From Streptomyces lincolnensis (lineage in GTDB: Bacteria > Actinomycetota > Actinomycetes > Streptomycetales > Streptomycetaceae), in contig NZ_CP016438.1 of the NCBI RefSeq assembly GCF_001685355.1, positions 2,790,001-2,854,000 on the forward strand: a stretch of DNA of 64,000 nucleotides. The letters run 5' to 3'. Below the pieces are notes generated by a model. It was not told the origin of the DNA and did not search any database. It saw only the letters and a program-made list of their open reading frames with translations. Within the stretch, counting starts at the first letter, position 1; each line of letters begins with the position of its first letter. Of this stretch, positions 38,812 to 48,361 are shown one piece after another. The translations under genes were made by a program, and so were the position numbers.

Positions 38812-39218
38812 GCGCTCGCTCCGTGTTCTGCGCCGGGGCGGAACGCCTCCACCTCGACCTCGACGACCAGACTCGGGTCCACGAAACCGGAGACGATGAT
38901 CATCGACGTGGCGGGCCGGACGGCGTCGAACAGTTCCTTGTGGGCCCGTCCGACCTCGTCCACGTCCCGCGCGTGGGTGAGGTACATGCGGGTGCGCACG
39001 ACGTCCTCGCGGCCGAGACCCAGCTCCCCCAGCGCCCTGAACGCGACCTCGAAGGCGTTGACCGTCTGCTCGTAGGGGTCGCCGCCGGCGATCTGGCCGT
39101 CCACGATCGACGTGCAGCCGGAGACGAGCACCAGGCCGTTGGGCAGTTCCACCGCACGGGAGTAGCCGAAGGTCTCCTCCCAGGGCGCACCGGTCGTGAC
39201 GCGTCGCAGATCGCTCAC
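38808..39218 (-). CDS. RidA/YjgF-family protein within the his operon
   Basis: A 136-residue RidA-fold protein. [19 protein letters not shown] and [19 protein letters not shown] are typical. Near the C-terminus, where imine deaminases have Arg in a P-A-R motif, this protein reads [12 protein letters not shown], so the canonical substrate Arg (R105 of RidA) seems absent. It may be one of the Rid subgroups without deaminase activity. GTG 39218 overlaps the priA stop and its own stop overlaps hisF (ATGA), so it is made in step with the his enzymes. Its role there is unproven. Confidence 0.85.
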   Translation of the reverse strand: MSDLRRVTTGAPWEETFGYSRAVELPNGLVLVSGCTSIVDGQIAGGDPYEQTVNAFEVAFRALGELGLGREDVVRTRMYLTHARDVDEVGRAHKELFDAVRPATSMIIVSGFVDPSLVVEVEVEAFRPGAEHGASA

Positions 39219-39940
39219 TTCGCCACCGCCTCCAGAGCCTCTTCCAGGGTGAACGCCTTCGCGTACAGGGCCTTCCCGACGATGGAGCCCTCGACACCGA
39301 GGGGCACCAACTCGGCGATGGCCCGCAGGTCGTCGAGCGAGGACACGCCGCCGGAGGCCACGACCGGGCGGTCCGTCGCCGCGCAGACGGTGCGCAGCAG
39401 CTCCAGGTTGGGGCCCTGGAGCGTGCCGTCCTTGGCGATGTCCGTCACCACGTACCGCGCGCAGCCCTCGGAGTTGAGCCGGTCGAGTGTCTCGTAGAGG
39501 TCGCCGCCGTCCCGGGTCCAGCCGCGGCCGCGCAGTGTCGTACCGCGCACGTCCAGACCGACCGCGACCTTGTCGCCGTGCTCCGCGATGACCTTGGCGA
39601 CCCACTCGGGGGTCTCCAGGGCGGCCGTGCCCAGGTTCACCCGGGTGCAGCCGGTGGCCAGGGCGGCGGCCAGGGTGGCGTCGTCCCGGATGCCGCCGGA
39701 CAGCTCGACCTTGATGTCCATCGCCTCGGTGACCTCACGGACCAGGGCCCGGTTGTCGCCGGTGCCGAACGCGGCGTCCAGGTCGACCAGGTGCAGCCAC
39801 TCGGCGCCGGCCCGCTGCCAGGCGAGGGCTGCCTCCAGCGGGGAGCCGTAGGAGGTCTCGGTCCCGGACTCGCCGTGCACGAGTCGGACGGCCTGGCCGT
39901 CACGGACGTCGACGGCGGGGAGGAGTTCGAGCTTGCTCAC
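39215..39940 (-). CDS. priA: Dual-function isomerase PriA (HisA/TrpF)
   Basis: A 241-residue TIM barrel. The catalytic acids are Asp11 in PAVDVRDG and the Asp of [31 protein letters not shown] and [12 protein letters not shown] loops follow. In Streptomyces this enzyme isomerises both ProFAR (histidine) and PRA (tryptophan), replacing a missing trpF; no trpF exists in this window although trp genes are close. It starts with GTG at 39940, overlapping the hisH stop (GTGA). Full length. Confidence 0.95.
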   Translation of the reverse strand: MSKLELLPAVDVRDGQAVRLVHGESGTETSYGSPLEAALAWQRAGAEWLHLVDLDAAFGTGDNRALVREVTEAMDIKVELSGGIRDDATLAAALATGCTRVNLGTAALETPEWVAKVIAEHGDKVAVGLDVRGTTLRGRGWTRDGGDLYETLDRLNSEGCARYVVTDIAKDGTLQGPNLELLRTVCAATDRPVVASGGVSSLDDLRAIAELVPLGVEGSIVGKALYAKAFTLEEALEAVAK

Positions 39941-40587
39941 AGTGTTCCGATCCAGTTGGTGAGGAGCTGGGCGCCGGCGTCGCCGGACTTCTCGGGGTGG
40001 AACTGCGTGGCCCACAGCGCGCCGTTCTCCACGGCGGCCACGAAGGGCTTGCCGTGGGTCGACCAGGTGACCTTGGGGGCCCTCATCGCCGCGTTGTGCG
40101 TCTGAAGGGTCCAGTCGTGGACGGCGTAGGAGTGCACGAAGTAGAAGCGGGCGTCGGCGTCCAGGCCGGCGAACAGCTCGGAGCCGGCCGGCGCGTCGAC
40201 GGTGTTCCAGCCCATGTGGGGCACGATGTCGGCCTGGAGCGGCTCCACGGAACCGGGCCACTCGTCGAGGCCCTCGCTCTCCACGCCGTGCTCGATACCG
40301 CGCGCGAAGAGGATCTGCATGCCCACGCAGATGCCCATCACCGGGCGGCCGCCGGCCAGCCGGCGGTCGACGATCCAGTCGCCGCGCGCCGCGCGCAGAC
40401 CCTTCATGCAGGCGGCGAAGGCGCCGACGCCCGGCACCAGCAGGCCGTCGGCGTTCATGGCCGTGTCGAAGTCGCGCGTTATCTCGACGTCGGCTCCCGC
40501 GCGCGCGAGAGCGCGCTCGGCGGACCTCACGTTGCCGAAGCCGTAGTCGAAGACGACGACCTTCTTGGACGCGGTGCTCAACTCCAC
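39937..40587 (-). CDS. hisH: Imidazole glycerol phosphate synthase glutaminase subunit
   Basis: A 216-residue class I glutaminase. Nucleophile Cys is in [11 protein letters not shown] near residue 91; the His-Glu pair is in TQFHPEKSG near the C-terminus; [10 protein letters not shown] is the oxyanion strand. It pairs with HisF. GTG 40587 is placed by GGAGG four bases upstream, and overlaps the 55-residue membrane protein gene by ten bases. Confidence 0.95.
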   Translation of the reverse strand: MELSTASKKVVVFDYGFGNVRSAERALARAGADVEITRDFDTAMNADGLLVPGVGAFAACMKGLRAARGDWIVDRRLAGGRPVMGICVGMQILFARGIEHGVESEGLDEWPGSVEPLQADIVPHMGWNTVDAPAGSELFAGLDADARFYFVHSYAVHDWTLQTHNAAMRAPKVTWSTHGKPFVAAVENGALWATQFHPEKSGDAGAQLLTNWIGTL

Positions 40588-40745
40588 AACACCTCCAGCC
40601 TCAGGATGCCCGCGGCGAGACACAGCGCCGAGCCGATCGAGAGCAGCACGACGAGGCTCTTCGGCATCTTCTGCTTGACGAAGGAGTAGACGCCGCCGGC
40701 CAGGAAGAGGCCGACGACGATCAGCAGGGTCGACAGGCTGTTCAC
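40578..40745 (-). CDS. 55-residue membrane protein in the his operon
   Basis: GTG 40745 to stop 40578. It begins [20 protein letters not shown] (helix 1), then a basic loop FVKQKMPKS and a second helix [19 protein letters not shown]. The start overlaps the hisB stop (GTGA) and the end overlaps hisH by ten bases, so both junctions are translationally coupled. A small membrane gene at this place is seen in other Streptomyces his operons as I recall them. No function is known. Confidence 0.8.
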   Translation of the reverse strand: MNSLSTLLIVVGLFLAGGVYSFVKQKMPKSLVVLLSIGSALCLAAGILRLEVLWS

Positions 40746-41344
40746 AGCGCGCCCTTCGTGGACGGGAGGATGCCGGCCGCGCGCGGGTCGCGCTCGGAGG
40801 CATACCTCAGGGCCCGGGCCAGCGCCTTGAACTGGCACTCCACGATGTGGTGCGCGTTGCGCCCGTACGGCACGTGCACGTGCAGCGCGATCTGGGCCTG
40901 GGCGACGAAGGACTCCAGGATGTGCCGGGTCATCGTGGTGTCGTACTCGCCGATCATCGGCGCCATCTTCTCGGGCTCGGTGTGCACGAGGTAGGGGCGG
41001 CCCGACAGGTCGACGGTGACCTGGGCGAGGGACTCGTCCAGGGGGACCGTGCAGTTGCCGAAGCGGTAGATGCCCACCTTGTCGCCGAGCGCCTGCTTGA
41101 AGGCGGCGCCGAGGGCGAGGGCGGTGTCCTCGATGGTGTGGTGCGAGTCGATGTGCAGGTCTCCCTCGGTCTTGACCGTCAGGTCGAACAGACCGTGCCG
41201 GCCGAGCTGGTCGAGCATGTGGTCGTAGAACCCGACCCCTGTCGACACATCGACCTTGCCGGATCCGTCGAGATCGATCTCGACGAGTACGGAGGTCTCC
41301 TTCGTGACTCGTTCCACGCGTCCTACGCGTCCCACGCGGCTCAT
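40742..41344 (-). CDS. hisB: Imidazoleglycerol-phosphate dehydratase
   Basis: A 200-residue monofunctional dehydratase, without the phosphatase domain of the enterobacterial fusion. Manganese-binding duplicated motifs are [15 protein letters not shown] and [27 protein letters not shown] is also conserved. The N-terminus begins with an [11 protein letters not shown] run from a short duplicated 9-base unit. ATG 41344 overlaps the hisC stop. Confidence 0.96.
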   Translation of the reverse strand: MSRVGRVGRVERVTKETSVLVEIDLDGSGKVDVSTGVGFYDHMLDQLGRHGLFDLTVKTEGDLHIDSHHTIEDTALALGAAFKQALGDKVGIYRFGNCTVPLDESLAQVTVDLSGRPYLVHTEPEKMAPMIGEYDTTMTRHILESFVAQAQIALHVHVPYGRNAHHIVECQFKALARALRYASERDPRAAGILPSTKGAL

Positions 41345-42456
41345 GTGCTCTGCTCCTTGTTGAGTTCACGTACCGCGTCGAGGAACGCGTCGTTCTCTTC
41401 GGGGGTTCCGGCGGAGACCCGCAGCCACCCCGGAATGCCGTTGTCCCGGACCAGGACGCCCCGGTCGAGGATCTGCTGCCAGGCCCGGTGCGAGCCGCCC
41501 TCGCCGTCGAAGCGCCCGAACTGCACGAAGTTCGCGTCGGACTCGACGACGTCGTAGCCGATCGCCCGCAGCTCGCTCACCAGCCGGTCCCGTTCCGACT
41601 TCAGCTGCTCGACGTACTTCAGCAGCGTGTCGGTGTGTTCCAGGGCGGCCAGCGCGGTCGCCTGGGTGACGGCCGACAGGTGGTAGGGCAGCCGTACGAG
41701 CTGCACGGCGTCCACGACCGCCGGGTGCGCCGCGAGATAGCCCAGGCGCAGGCCCGCCGCGCCGAACGCCTTCGACATCGTCCGCGAGACGACGAGGTTC
41801 GGCCGCCCCTCGATGAGCGGCAGCAGCGAGTCGCCGTGGCTGAACTCGATGTACGCCTCGTCCACGACCACCATCGACGGCTTCGCCGCCTGCGCGGCCT
41901 CGTACAGCGCGAGGACCGTCTCGGGCGGGACCGCGTTGCCCGTGGGGTTGTTGGGGGTCGTGACGAAGACGACGTCCGGCCGGTGCTCGGCGATCGCCTC
42001 GCGGGCGGCGGCGAGGTCGATCGTGAAGTCCTCGTTGCGCGGACCGGAGATCCACGCGGTGCCGGTCCCGCGCGCGATGAGGCCGTGCATCGAGTACGAC
42101 GGCTCGAAGCCGATCGCCGTACGGCCCGGTCCGCCGAAGGTCTGGAGCAGCTGCTGGATGACCTCGTTGGAGCCGTTGGCGGCCCAGACGTTCGCCGGGC
42201 CGACCCGGTGTCCGGCGGTGTCGGTGAGGTACTCGGCGAGCCGCGTGCGCAGTTCCATGGCGTCCCGGTCCGGGTAGCGGTTGAGGTTCCGGGCCGCCTC
42301 ACGCACCCGCTCGGCGATGCGCTCGACCAGCGGCTCGGGCAGCGGGTAGGGGTTCTCGTTGGTGTTCAGCCGTACGGGGACGTCCAACTGGGGCGCGCCG
42401 TAGGGGGACTTGCCGCGCAGCTCGTCCCGTACGGGGAGATCGTCGATGCCGGTCAC
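41341..42456 (-). CDS. hisC: Histidinol-phosphate aminotransferase
   Basis: A 371-residue class I/II PLP aminotransferase. The PLP Lys is in [18 protein letters not shown] near residue 233. [33 protein letters not shown] and [10 protein letters not shown] are the other family marks. GTG 42456 overlaps the hisD stop (GTGA). Full length. Confidence 0.96.
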   Translation of the reverse strand: MTGIDDLPVRDELRGKSPYGAPQLDVPVRLNTNENPYPLPEPLVERIAERVREAARNLNRYPDRDAMELRTRLAEYLTDTAGHRVGPANVWAANGSNEVIQQLLQTFGGPGRTAIGFEPSYSMHGLIARGTGTAWISGPRNEDFTIDLAAAREAIAEHRPDVVFVTTPNNPTGNAVPPETVLALYEAAQAAKPSMVVVDEAYIEFSHGDSLLPLIEGRPNLVVSRTMSKAFGAAGLRLGYLAAHPAVVDAVQLVRLPYHLSAVTQATALAALEHTDTLLKYVEQLKSERDRLVSELRAIGYDVVESDANFVQFGRFDGEGGSHRAWQQILDRGVLVRDNGIPGWLRVSAGTPEENDAFLDAVRELNKEQST

Positions 42457-43778
42457 TTGCTTCCGGGTACCTTCCAGTCGAACCGAGCCTTGATCGCCGC
42501 GCCGTGCGCGGGCAGGTCCTCCGCCTCCGCCAGCGTCACCACGTGATGCGCCACGTCCGCCAGCGCGTCCTTCGTGTAGTCGACGATGTGGATGCCGCGC
42601 AGGAAGGACTGGACGGACAGGCCCGAGGAGTGGCAGGCGCAGCCACCGGTGGGCAGGACGTGGTTGGACCCGGCGGCGTAGTCACCGAGGGAGACCGGCG
42701 CCCAGGGGCCGATGAAGATCGCGCCCGCGTTGCGGACCCGGTCGGCCACCGCGGCGGCGTCGGCCGTCTGGATCTCCAGGTGCTCGGCGCCGTACGCGTC
42801 GACGACCCTGAGGCCCTCCTCGACACCGTCGACGAGCACGATCGCGGACTGGCGGCCCGCGAGGGCGGGGCGGATCCGGTCCTCGACGTGCTTGGAGGCC
42901 GCGACCTGCGGCTCCAGCTCCTTCGCCACCGCGTCGGCCAGCGCGACCGAGTCGGTGACGAGCACGGCGGCGGCGAGCGGGTCGTGCTCGGCCTGGCTGA
43001 TCAGGTCGGAGGCGACGTGCACCGGGTCGGCGGTGTCGTCGGCGAGGACGGCGATCTCGGTCGGGCCCGCCTCGGCGTCGATGCCGATCCTGCCGGTGAA
43101 GTAGCGCTTGGCGGCGGCGACCCAGATGTTGCCGGGGCCGGTGACCATGTTGGCGGGCGGGCAGGACTCGGTGCCGTACGCGAACATCGCGACGGCGGTC
43201 GCGCCCCCGGCGGCGTACACCTCGTGGACGCCGAGCAGCGCGCACGCGGCGAGGATCGTCGGGTGCGGAAGGCCGTCGAACTCGGCCTGGGCGGGCGAGG
43301 CGAGCGCGATGGAGGCGACGCCGGCCTCCTGGGCCGGGACCACGTTCATGATCACCGAGGACGGGTAGACGGACCGGCCGCCGGGCGCGTACAGCCCGAC
43401 CCGGTCGACCGGCACCCACTTCTCGGTGACGGAGCCGCCGGGCACGACCTGGGTCGTGTGGGTGCCGCGGCGCTGCTCGCGGTGGACGAGGCGGGCGCGG
43501 CGGATGGACTCCTCCAGGGCCGCGCGCACGGCCGGGTCGAGCTCTTCGAGAGCGCGGTCCAGCGCCGCTGCGGGCACCCTGACCTGGTCGAGCCTGACCC
43601 CGTCGAACTTCTCCGCGAAGTCGATCAGCGCCGCGTCGCCCCGATGATGCACGGCCTCGCAGATCGGACGCACCTTCTCCAGGGCGGCCGCAACGTCGAA
43701 GTCGGCTCGGGGCAGCAGGTCGCGCAGGGCGGGTCCCTCGGGAAGGGCGTCGCCGCGCAGGTCGATTCGGGAGATCAC
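42453..43778 (-). CDS. hisD: Histidinol dehydrogenase
   Basis: A 441-residue zinc enzyme for the last two oxidations of histidine synthesis. [50 protein letters not shown] and the zinc-ligand segment [18 protein letters not shown] are present. It starts with GTG at 43778 and is the first gene of the his operon. The 170-base gap to the divergent gene at 43949 holds its promoter; no clear consensus was found. Confidence 0.96.
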   Translation of the reverse strand: MISRIDLRGDALPEGPALRDLLPRADFDVAAALEKVRPICEAVHHRGDAALIDFAEKFDGVRLDQVRVPAAALDRALEELDPAVRAALEESIRRARLVHREQRRGTHTTQVVPGGSVTEKWVPVDRVGLYAPGGRSVYPSSVIMNVVPAQEAGVASIALASPAQAEFDGLPHPTILAACALLGVHEVYAAGGATAVAMFAYGTESCPPANMVTGPGNIWVAAAKRYFTGRIGIDAEAGPTEIAVLADDTADPVHVASDLISQAEHDPLAAAVLVTDSVALADAVAKELEPQVAASKHVEDRIRPALAGRQSAIVLVDGVEEGLRVVDAYGAEHLEIQTADAAAVADRVRNAGAIFIGPWAPVSLGDYAAGSNHVLPTGGCACHSSGLSVQSFLRGIHIVDYTKDALADVAHHVVTLAEAEDLPAHGAAIKARFDWKVPGSK

Positions 43779-43948
43779 GACGCCAATTCTCTCAGACGCC
43801 GCTCAGGGCCTGTTCGCGCATTCCATTGGCTGATACGGATACCGGCGGGAACCCGGAAGATCGCCTTCACGTTTGGTGTTCGAGGGGTTACTCAGCGGGC
43901 ATGAACAAGTGTACGAACCCACGAGTAGATGAGGGGGATGGAAGAGAC

Positions 43949-45526
43949 GTGACCGAAGGGGCCGGCATCCGGGACGGAGACCTGCCGGACGATCTGACCG
44001 CCACCGAGGCCGGCATGTGGCAGGCCTTCCGCAACGGCACTGTGTACGACCTGAGCAGCGGCGACGCACTCGTCGACGATCCGCACGGCGGGCATCCCTG
44101 GGGGCCCGAGCGGACCGTGCGGGCCCGCATCGTGTGCTGGCTGCTGCTGGACGGACCGCCCGCGCTCGCGGGCCGGGTGTCGTCCCTGAAGCTCACCGGG
44201 GTGCGGATCATCGGCACCCTGGACCTCGCGGGCGGCACCGTCGTGCCGTACGTCGAGATGCGCGGCTGCCGCTTCGAGAAGGACGTCCTGCTGCCGGAGG
44301 CCCGGTTCACCACCCTGCGGCTGGTGGACTGCGCGGTCCCGCGCCTGGAGGCCGCCCGGGTCCACACCGAGGGCGATCTGCATCTGCCGCGCTGCCGCTT
44401 CCACAACGGCGTGCGGCTGACCGACGCGCAGATAGGCACCGACCTGCTGCTCAACCAGGCGATCGTCTACCGCGACCGCACCGGGCGCTCGGTCGCCGCG
44501 GACGGCATGACCATCGGCCAGGACCTCCAGGCCGAGATGCTGGAGTCGCACGGCGAACTGCGGCTGCGCGCCGCGACGATCGGCGTCTCGCTGAGCCTGC
44601 GCGGCGCCCGGCTGGCCAACCCGTACACGCGGTTCGCGCTGAACGCCCCGCAACTGACCGTCGGGCGCTCGCTGTACCTGACCCCCGCGGGCGTCGGCAG
44701 CATCCTGCTGAGCGGGACGACACCCGCGCACGGGACGCGCATCCAGAGGTTCGAGTGCCAGGGCGGAGTGCGCCTGGACGACGGACGGTTCGGGGACGCG
44801 GTCGACCTGGAGCGGGCCCGGTTCACCTTCACCGACGAGCAGGAGCTGTCGCTGCGCCGGGTGCAGACGCCCGAGCTGCGCTTCCTCGGGGAGCGGCCGG
44901 CGCGCGGCGGGGTCGCGCTGTCGGGCGCGAAGGTGGTCAACCTGATGGACCGGGCGGACGCCTGGCCGGGCCCGGGCCGACTGCACATGGGCGGCTTCGG
45001 CTACGAGAACCTGGTGCCGCGCGGCCCGTTCCCGCTGCGGGAGCGACTGGACTGGGTGGCCGCGGCGACCGCCGAGTACAACCCGGAGCCGTACGAGCGG
45101 CTGGCCGCGGTGCTGCGGGCGGGCGGCGAGGACGAGGACGCCCGCGAGGTGCTGCTCGCCAAGCAGCGCCGGCGCCGCGAGAGCCTGCCCATCGCCGCCA
45201 AGCTGTGGGGGTACGTCCAGGACTGGACGGTCGCCTACGGGTACCGGCCGGGCCGGGCGGCCGTATGGATGGCCGTGCTGTGGGCGGCGAGTTCGGTGGC
45301 CTTCGCGCACGCCAGTCATCCCCCGCTCAAGAGAGGCGAGCACCCGCCGTGGAATCCGGCCCTCTTCGCCCTCGATCTGCTGCTCCCGGTCATCGATCTG
45401 GGGCAGGTCGGGTTCTGGCAGCTGAGCGGCGGCTGGCAGTGGCTGGCCGCGGTGATGATCCTGCTGGGCTGGGTGCTGGCGACGACGGTGGCGGCGGGGG
45501 CGACGCGGCTGCTCCGGCGAAATTAG
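43949..45526 (+). CDS. Membrane-anchored protein with solenoid-like N-terminal region
   Basis: A 525-residue protein from GTG 43949 (GGAAGAG upstream); ATG 43901 in frame is an alternative. The first ~360 residues show repeated short strands such as LKLTGVRIIGTLDLAGG, YVEMRGCRFEKDVLLPEA and LRLRAATIGVSLSLRGARL, the pattern of a pentapeptide-like or beta-solenoid fold. The C-terminal part has two hydrophobic segments (about 440-460 and 495-515). Similar Streptomyces proteins are sometimes labelled membrane-associated oxidoreductase, but I see no cofactor motif to support that. Divergent from hisD. Confidence 0.75.
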   Translation: MTEGAGIRDGDLPDDLTATEAGMWQAFRNGTVYDLSSGDALVDDPHGGHPWGPERTVRARIVCWLLLDGPPALAGRVSSLKLTGVRIIGTLDLAGGTVVPYVEMRGCRFEKDVLLPEARFTTLRLVDCAVPRLEAARVHTEGDLHLPRCRFHNGVRLTDAQIGTDLLLNQAIVYRDRTGRSVAADGMTIGQDLQAEMLESHGELRLRAATIGVSLSLRGARLANPYTRFALNAPQLTVGRSLYLTPAGVGSILLSGTTPAHGTRIQRFECQGGVRLDDGRFGDAVDLERARFTFTDEQELSLRRVQTPELRFLGERPARGGVALSGAKVVNLMDRADAWPGPGRLHMGGFGYENLVPRGPFPLRERLDWVAAATAEYNPEPYERLAAVLRAGGEDEDAREVLLAKQRRRRESLPIAAKLWGYVQDWTVAYGYRPGRAAVWMAVLWAASSVAFAHASHPPLKRGEHPPWNPALFALDLLLPVIDLGQVGFWQLSGGWQWLAAVMILLGWVLATTVAAGATRLLRRN

Positions 45527-45551
45527 CAAACCTGCCGACATGCGCCGACTT

Positions 45552-45580
45552 GGTGAACCGACCGGTAGGAACCGGTGAAG
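45552..45580 (-). promoter_or_regulatory. PhoP-box-like repeat
   Basis: On the minus strand, CTTCACC-n4-CCTACCG-n4-GTTCACC has 11-base periodicity. Outer units match the PhoP consensus GTTCACC (6/7 and 7/7), the middle one does not. It lies about 130 bases before the gene at 45709. Weak on its own. Confidence 0.3.
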
Positions 45581-45708
45581 TCGCTGATGGGACCCCCGGT
45601 CGGCCAGTTGTTGAACGGTCACCATTTTGCCGTTCCTTGACTTTCGGTCATACAACTTTCCGCGAGTTGGGCGTTCCGGCTGGCGCCGTCGTGACCAGGG
45701 GTCTTTCA

Positions 45709-46749
45709 ATGGTCGACACCATGGCTCTGCTGCCCCCGTTCATCCGCACCACCCGGATGCACCGGAACGACCCGTACCCCGTCGCCGGACCGCCCGCCGA
45801 CGAGGTACTCCTCGACGCGCCCGACGACCGGCTCGGCCCCGCTCTGGTCGCGGCCGGCGCGGGCGAGTTCGGGCCCGCGTCCGCCCTGCTGGCCGGCACC
45901 CGCGCCGACGCCGACTGGGAGAACCGCGACCGCTACGCGCGTCGCCTAGCCTCCTTCGCCGGCTCCCGCTCCGAGTGGTTCGACGCCTGGCGTACGGCCG
46001 CCCCGCGCGACCCGGACGCGCTGCTGCTCGGCGCCCAGCTCGCCGTGGACCGCGCCTGGCGGTCACCGGTGCGGGCGGAGGCGCTGCGCGAGGTGAGCCC
46101 CCTGATCACGGCGGCGGCCCGCGCCGAGGACCGCGACCCGGTGCCGTGGCGGATCGCGCTGGACCACGCCCGCGGCGCACAGGCCGGCCACAAGTACTTC
46201 GAGGAGCTGTGGGAGGCGGCGATCCGCCGCGCCCCGCACCACTACGGCTGCCATGTGGCCGCCCTGAAGTACCTCGCCTCCGCCTGGCACGGCGCCCACC
46301 CGGCGTGCTTCGACTTCGCCGAGCGGGCCGCGCAGGACGCCCCGGCCGGCTCGCTCGTCCAGGCGCTGCCCGCCCGGGCCGCCCTGTCCTATCTGACCGA
46401 CGGCTGCGGTCCCGCGGTGCCGCGCGAGCGGCTGGACGCGGCGGCCGACCGGGCGATCACGCTCTCCGCCGGGTTCCCGGCCGCCGACCCCTGGCGGGCC
46501 GAGATCCGCAACAAGCTGATGTACGTCCTGGTACGCCTGGAGCGCTGGGCGGACGCCGGGGAACAGCTGCGTCTGATCGGCCCGTACGCCACCTCCTTCC
46601 CCTGGGAGCTGTTCGCCGACGACCCGCTCGGCCGTTTCCTGGAGGTCCGCGACGCGATCCACCGGGGGACGGGTTCGGATCTGCCGCGGGAGCCCTCCCT
46701 GCATCCACGGAGTGAGCGCGCCGGACGCGCGCCCTCCGACGACCATTAG
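45709..46749 (+). CDS. Uncharacterised helical-repeat (TPR-like) protein
   Basis: A 346-residue soluble protein, not recognised as a named family. ATG 45709 follows AGGGG at eight bases. It is rich in Ala, Arg and amphipathic helices (LGPALVAAGAGEFGPASALL, AEALREVSPLITAAARAED, KYFEELWEAAIRRAPHH) with a 30-40-residue periodicity typical of TPR/DUF4034-like scaffolds. No catalytic motif or signal peptide is visible. Upstream (45527-45708) there is a possible TTGCCG-n17-ATACAA promoter and the PhoP-like repeat. It ends 11 bases before the LON-domain gene. Confidence 0.75.
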   Translation: MVDTMALLPPFIRTTRMHRNDPYPVAGPPADEVLLDAPDDRLGPALVAAGAGEFGPASALLAGTRADADWENRDRYARRLASFAGSRSEWFDAWRTAAPRDPDALLLGAQLAVDRAWRSPVRAEALREVSPLITAAARAEDRDPVPWRIALDHARGAQAGHKYFEELWEAAIRRAPHHYGCHVAALKYLASAWHGAHPACFDFAERAAQDAPAGSLVQALPARAALSYLTDGCGPAVPRERLDAAADRAITLSAGFPAADPWRAEIRNKLMYVLVRLERWADAGEQLRLIGPYATSFPWELFADDPLGRFLEVRDAIHRGTGSDLPREPSLHPRSERAGRAPSDDH

Positions 46750-46760
46750 GCTCTTGCGTC

Positions 46761-47501
46761 GTGACCACCGTGCGGCTCCCGCTCTTCCCCCTGAACTCTG
46801 TGCTGTTCCCGGGGCTCGTGCTTCCTCTGAACATCTTCGAGGAGCGCTACCGCGCCATGATGCGCGAGTTGCAGAAGACCCCCGAGGAGGAATCGCGCCG
46901 ATTCGCCGTCGTGACGATCCGCGACGGCCACGAGGTGGCGCCGAGCGGGCCCGGTCTGCCGGACCAGACGGCCGTCCCCGAACGCGGCCCCGCGGCCGGC
47001 TTCGGCGACGACCCGGTCAAGGCGTTCCACTCCATCGGCTGCGTTGCGGACGCGGCGACGATCCGGGAGCGGGCCGACGGCACCTTCGAGGTGCTGGCCA
47101 CCGGTACCAGCCGGGTCCGCCTGCTGTCGGTCGACGCGTCCGGGCCCTTCCTGACGGCGGAGCTGGAGGACCTTCCGGAGGACCCGGGCGAGGAGGCCGG
47201 CGCCCTGGCGGAAGGCGTCCTGCGCTCCTTCCGCCAGTACCAGAAGCGCCTGGCGGGCGCCCGTGAACGCTCCCTGTCGACCGGCGCGGACCTGCCGGAC
47301 GAACCCTCGGTCGTCTCCTACCTGGTGGCCGCCGCGATGATGCTCGACACCCCGACGAAGCAGCGCCTGCTCCAGGCCCCGGACACCGCGTCCCGCCTGC
47401 GCGACGAGCTGAAACTCCTTCGCGCCGAGACCGCGATCATCCGTAATCTGCCGTCGTTGCCGGCGTCGGAGCTGACGCGCGGCCCGACAAGTCTGAACTG
47501 A
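46761..47501 (+). CDS. LON substrate-binding domain protein
   Basis: A 246-residue protein consisting of the N-terminal LON (peptidase S16 substrate-binding) domain only. It begins VRLPLFPLNSVLFPGLVLPLN, followed by IFEERYRAMMREL and GCVADAATIRERADGTFEVLATG, with a helical C-terminal part. No AAA ATPase or protease domain follows, so it is not Lon itself; free-standing LON-domain proteins may act as adaptors or in ubiquitin-like recognition in other organisms. Starts with GTG at 46761. Confidence 0.88.
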   Translation: MTTVRLPLFPLNSVLFPGLVLPLNIFEERYRAMMRELQKTPEEESRRFAVVTIRDGHEVAPSGPGLPDQTAVPERGPAAGFGDDPVKAFHSIGCVADAATIRERADGTFEVLATGTSRVRLLSVDASGPFLTAELEDLPEDPGEEAGALAEGVLRSFRQYQKRLAGARERSLSTGADLPDEPSVVSYLVAAAMMLDTPTKQRLLQAPDTASRLRDELKLLRAETAIIRNLPSLPASELTRGPTSLN

Positions 47502-47515
47502 GACCGGGAACTGTC

Positions 47516-48013
47516 ATGGCGAAGAAGCAGAAGCAGCAGGCGGGCGGCACCCCGGCGACGGTCGCCCTCACCACCACCGGCACGCCGTACACCGTCCACG
47601 CCTACGACCACGACCCCTCCCACCCGTCCTACGGCGAGGAGGCCGCCGAGGCCATGGGCGTCTCCCCGGAGCGGGTCTTCAAGACCCTGGTGGCCGACGT
47701 CGACGGCGCCCTGACGGTGGCCGTGGTCCCGGTCGCGGGCTCGCTCGACCTCAAGGCCCTCGCCGCGGCGGTCGGCGGCAAACGCGCCACCATGGCCGAC
47801 CCCGCCCTCGCCGAACGCACCACCGGCTACGTCCGCGGCGGCATCTCCCCCCTCGGCCAGCGCAAGAAGCTCCCCACCGTCCTCGACGCCTCGGCCGCCA
47901 CCCACCCCACCATCTGCGTCTCCGCCGGCCGCCGCGGCCTGGAAGTCGAACTCTCCCCCACCGACCTCGCCCACCTCACCGCCGCGGTCCTGGCCCCCAT
48001 CGGACGTGCCTGA
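47516..48013 (+). CDS. ybaK: Cys-tRNA(Pro)/(Cys) deacylase YbaK/EbsC
   Basis: A 165-residue YbaK-fold protein that removes mis-attached amino acids from tRNA in trans. YTVHAYDHD, GVSPERVFKTLVADVDG with the essential Lys, [42 protein letters not shown] and ICVSAGRRGLEVELSPTDL are family features. ATG 47516 is 14 bases after the LON gene stop, so they are probably co-transcribed. Intact. Confidence 0.93.
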   Translation: MAKKQKQQAGGTPATVALTTTGTPYTVHAYDHDPSHPSYGEEAAEAMGVSPERVFKTLVADVDGALTVAVVPVAGSLDLKALAAAVGGKRATMADPALAERTTGYVRGGISPLGQRKKLPTVLDASAATHPTICVSAGRRGLEVELSPTDLAHLTAAVLAPIGRA

Positions 48014-48054
48014 CCCCTCGACGGCCCCCCGTTCCTCGGCTAAGTACCAGGAAC

Positions 48055-48129
48055 ATGTCGAAGAGAACCCGCAAACGCAGGTGGCGCACCAAAAAGGGCC
48101 GAGCAAACCACGGCAGGCGCCCGGCCTAG
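48055..48129 (+). CDS. Ribosomal protein bL37 (24 residues)
   Basis: ATG 48055 to TAG 48129 encodes a 24-residue strongly basic peptide that starts MSKRTRKRRWRTKK and ends ANHGRRPA. This matches the actinobacterial large-subunit protein bL37, a 24-residue protein first seen in mycobacterial ribosome structures, whose ANHGKRPN C-terminus is its hallmark. AGGAA lies directly before the ATG. It sits 41 bases after ybaK. The length is far below usual gene-calling limits, so it is easily missed. Confidence 0.8.
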   Translation: MSKRTRKRRWRTKKGRANHGRRPA

Positions 48130-48164
48130 GTCTTTCCAACCCATCCGGCGTGCGAGGGACGGGG

Positions 48165-48361
48165 CCTCGCCATCCCGATCCCCCACCCACCCACAGAGGG
48201 CGGCAACGGGTGGCCGAGCCTCAGAACACCGGCCCAGGCACTCTCAGCCCGTCCCGCGTGCACGAACGAGACCTCGCCATCCCGATCCCCCACCCACCCG
48301 CAGAGGGCGGCAGCGGGTGGCCGAGCCTCAGAACACCGGCCCAGGCACTCTCAGCCCGTCC
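48165..48361. repeat. 107-bp tandem duplication in intergenic region
   Basis: 48165-48254 and 48272-48361 are two direct copies offset by 107 bases, starting CCTCGCCATCCCGATCCCCC and ending CTCTCAGCCCGTCC, with two substitutions between them. The second copy runs straight into the dispersed repeat at 48348. The gap from 48130 to 48514 holds no supported gene beyond these repeats. Confidence 0.85.

Noticed and set aside
46714..47266. Overlapping frame covering the LON-domain gene
   Set aside because: Arg/Gly-rich shadow in another frame; the LON frame has the expected domain sequence.
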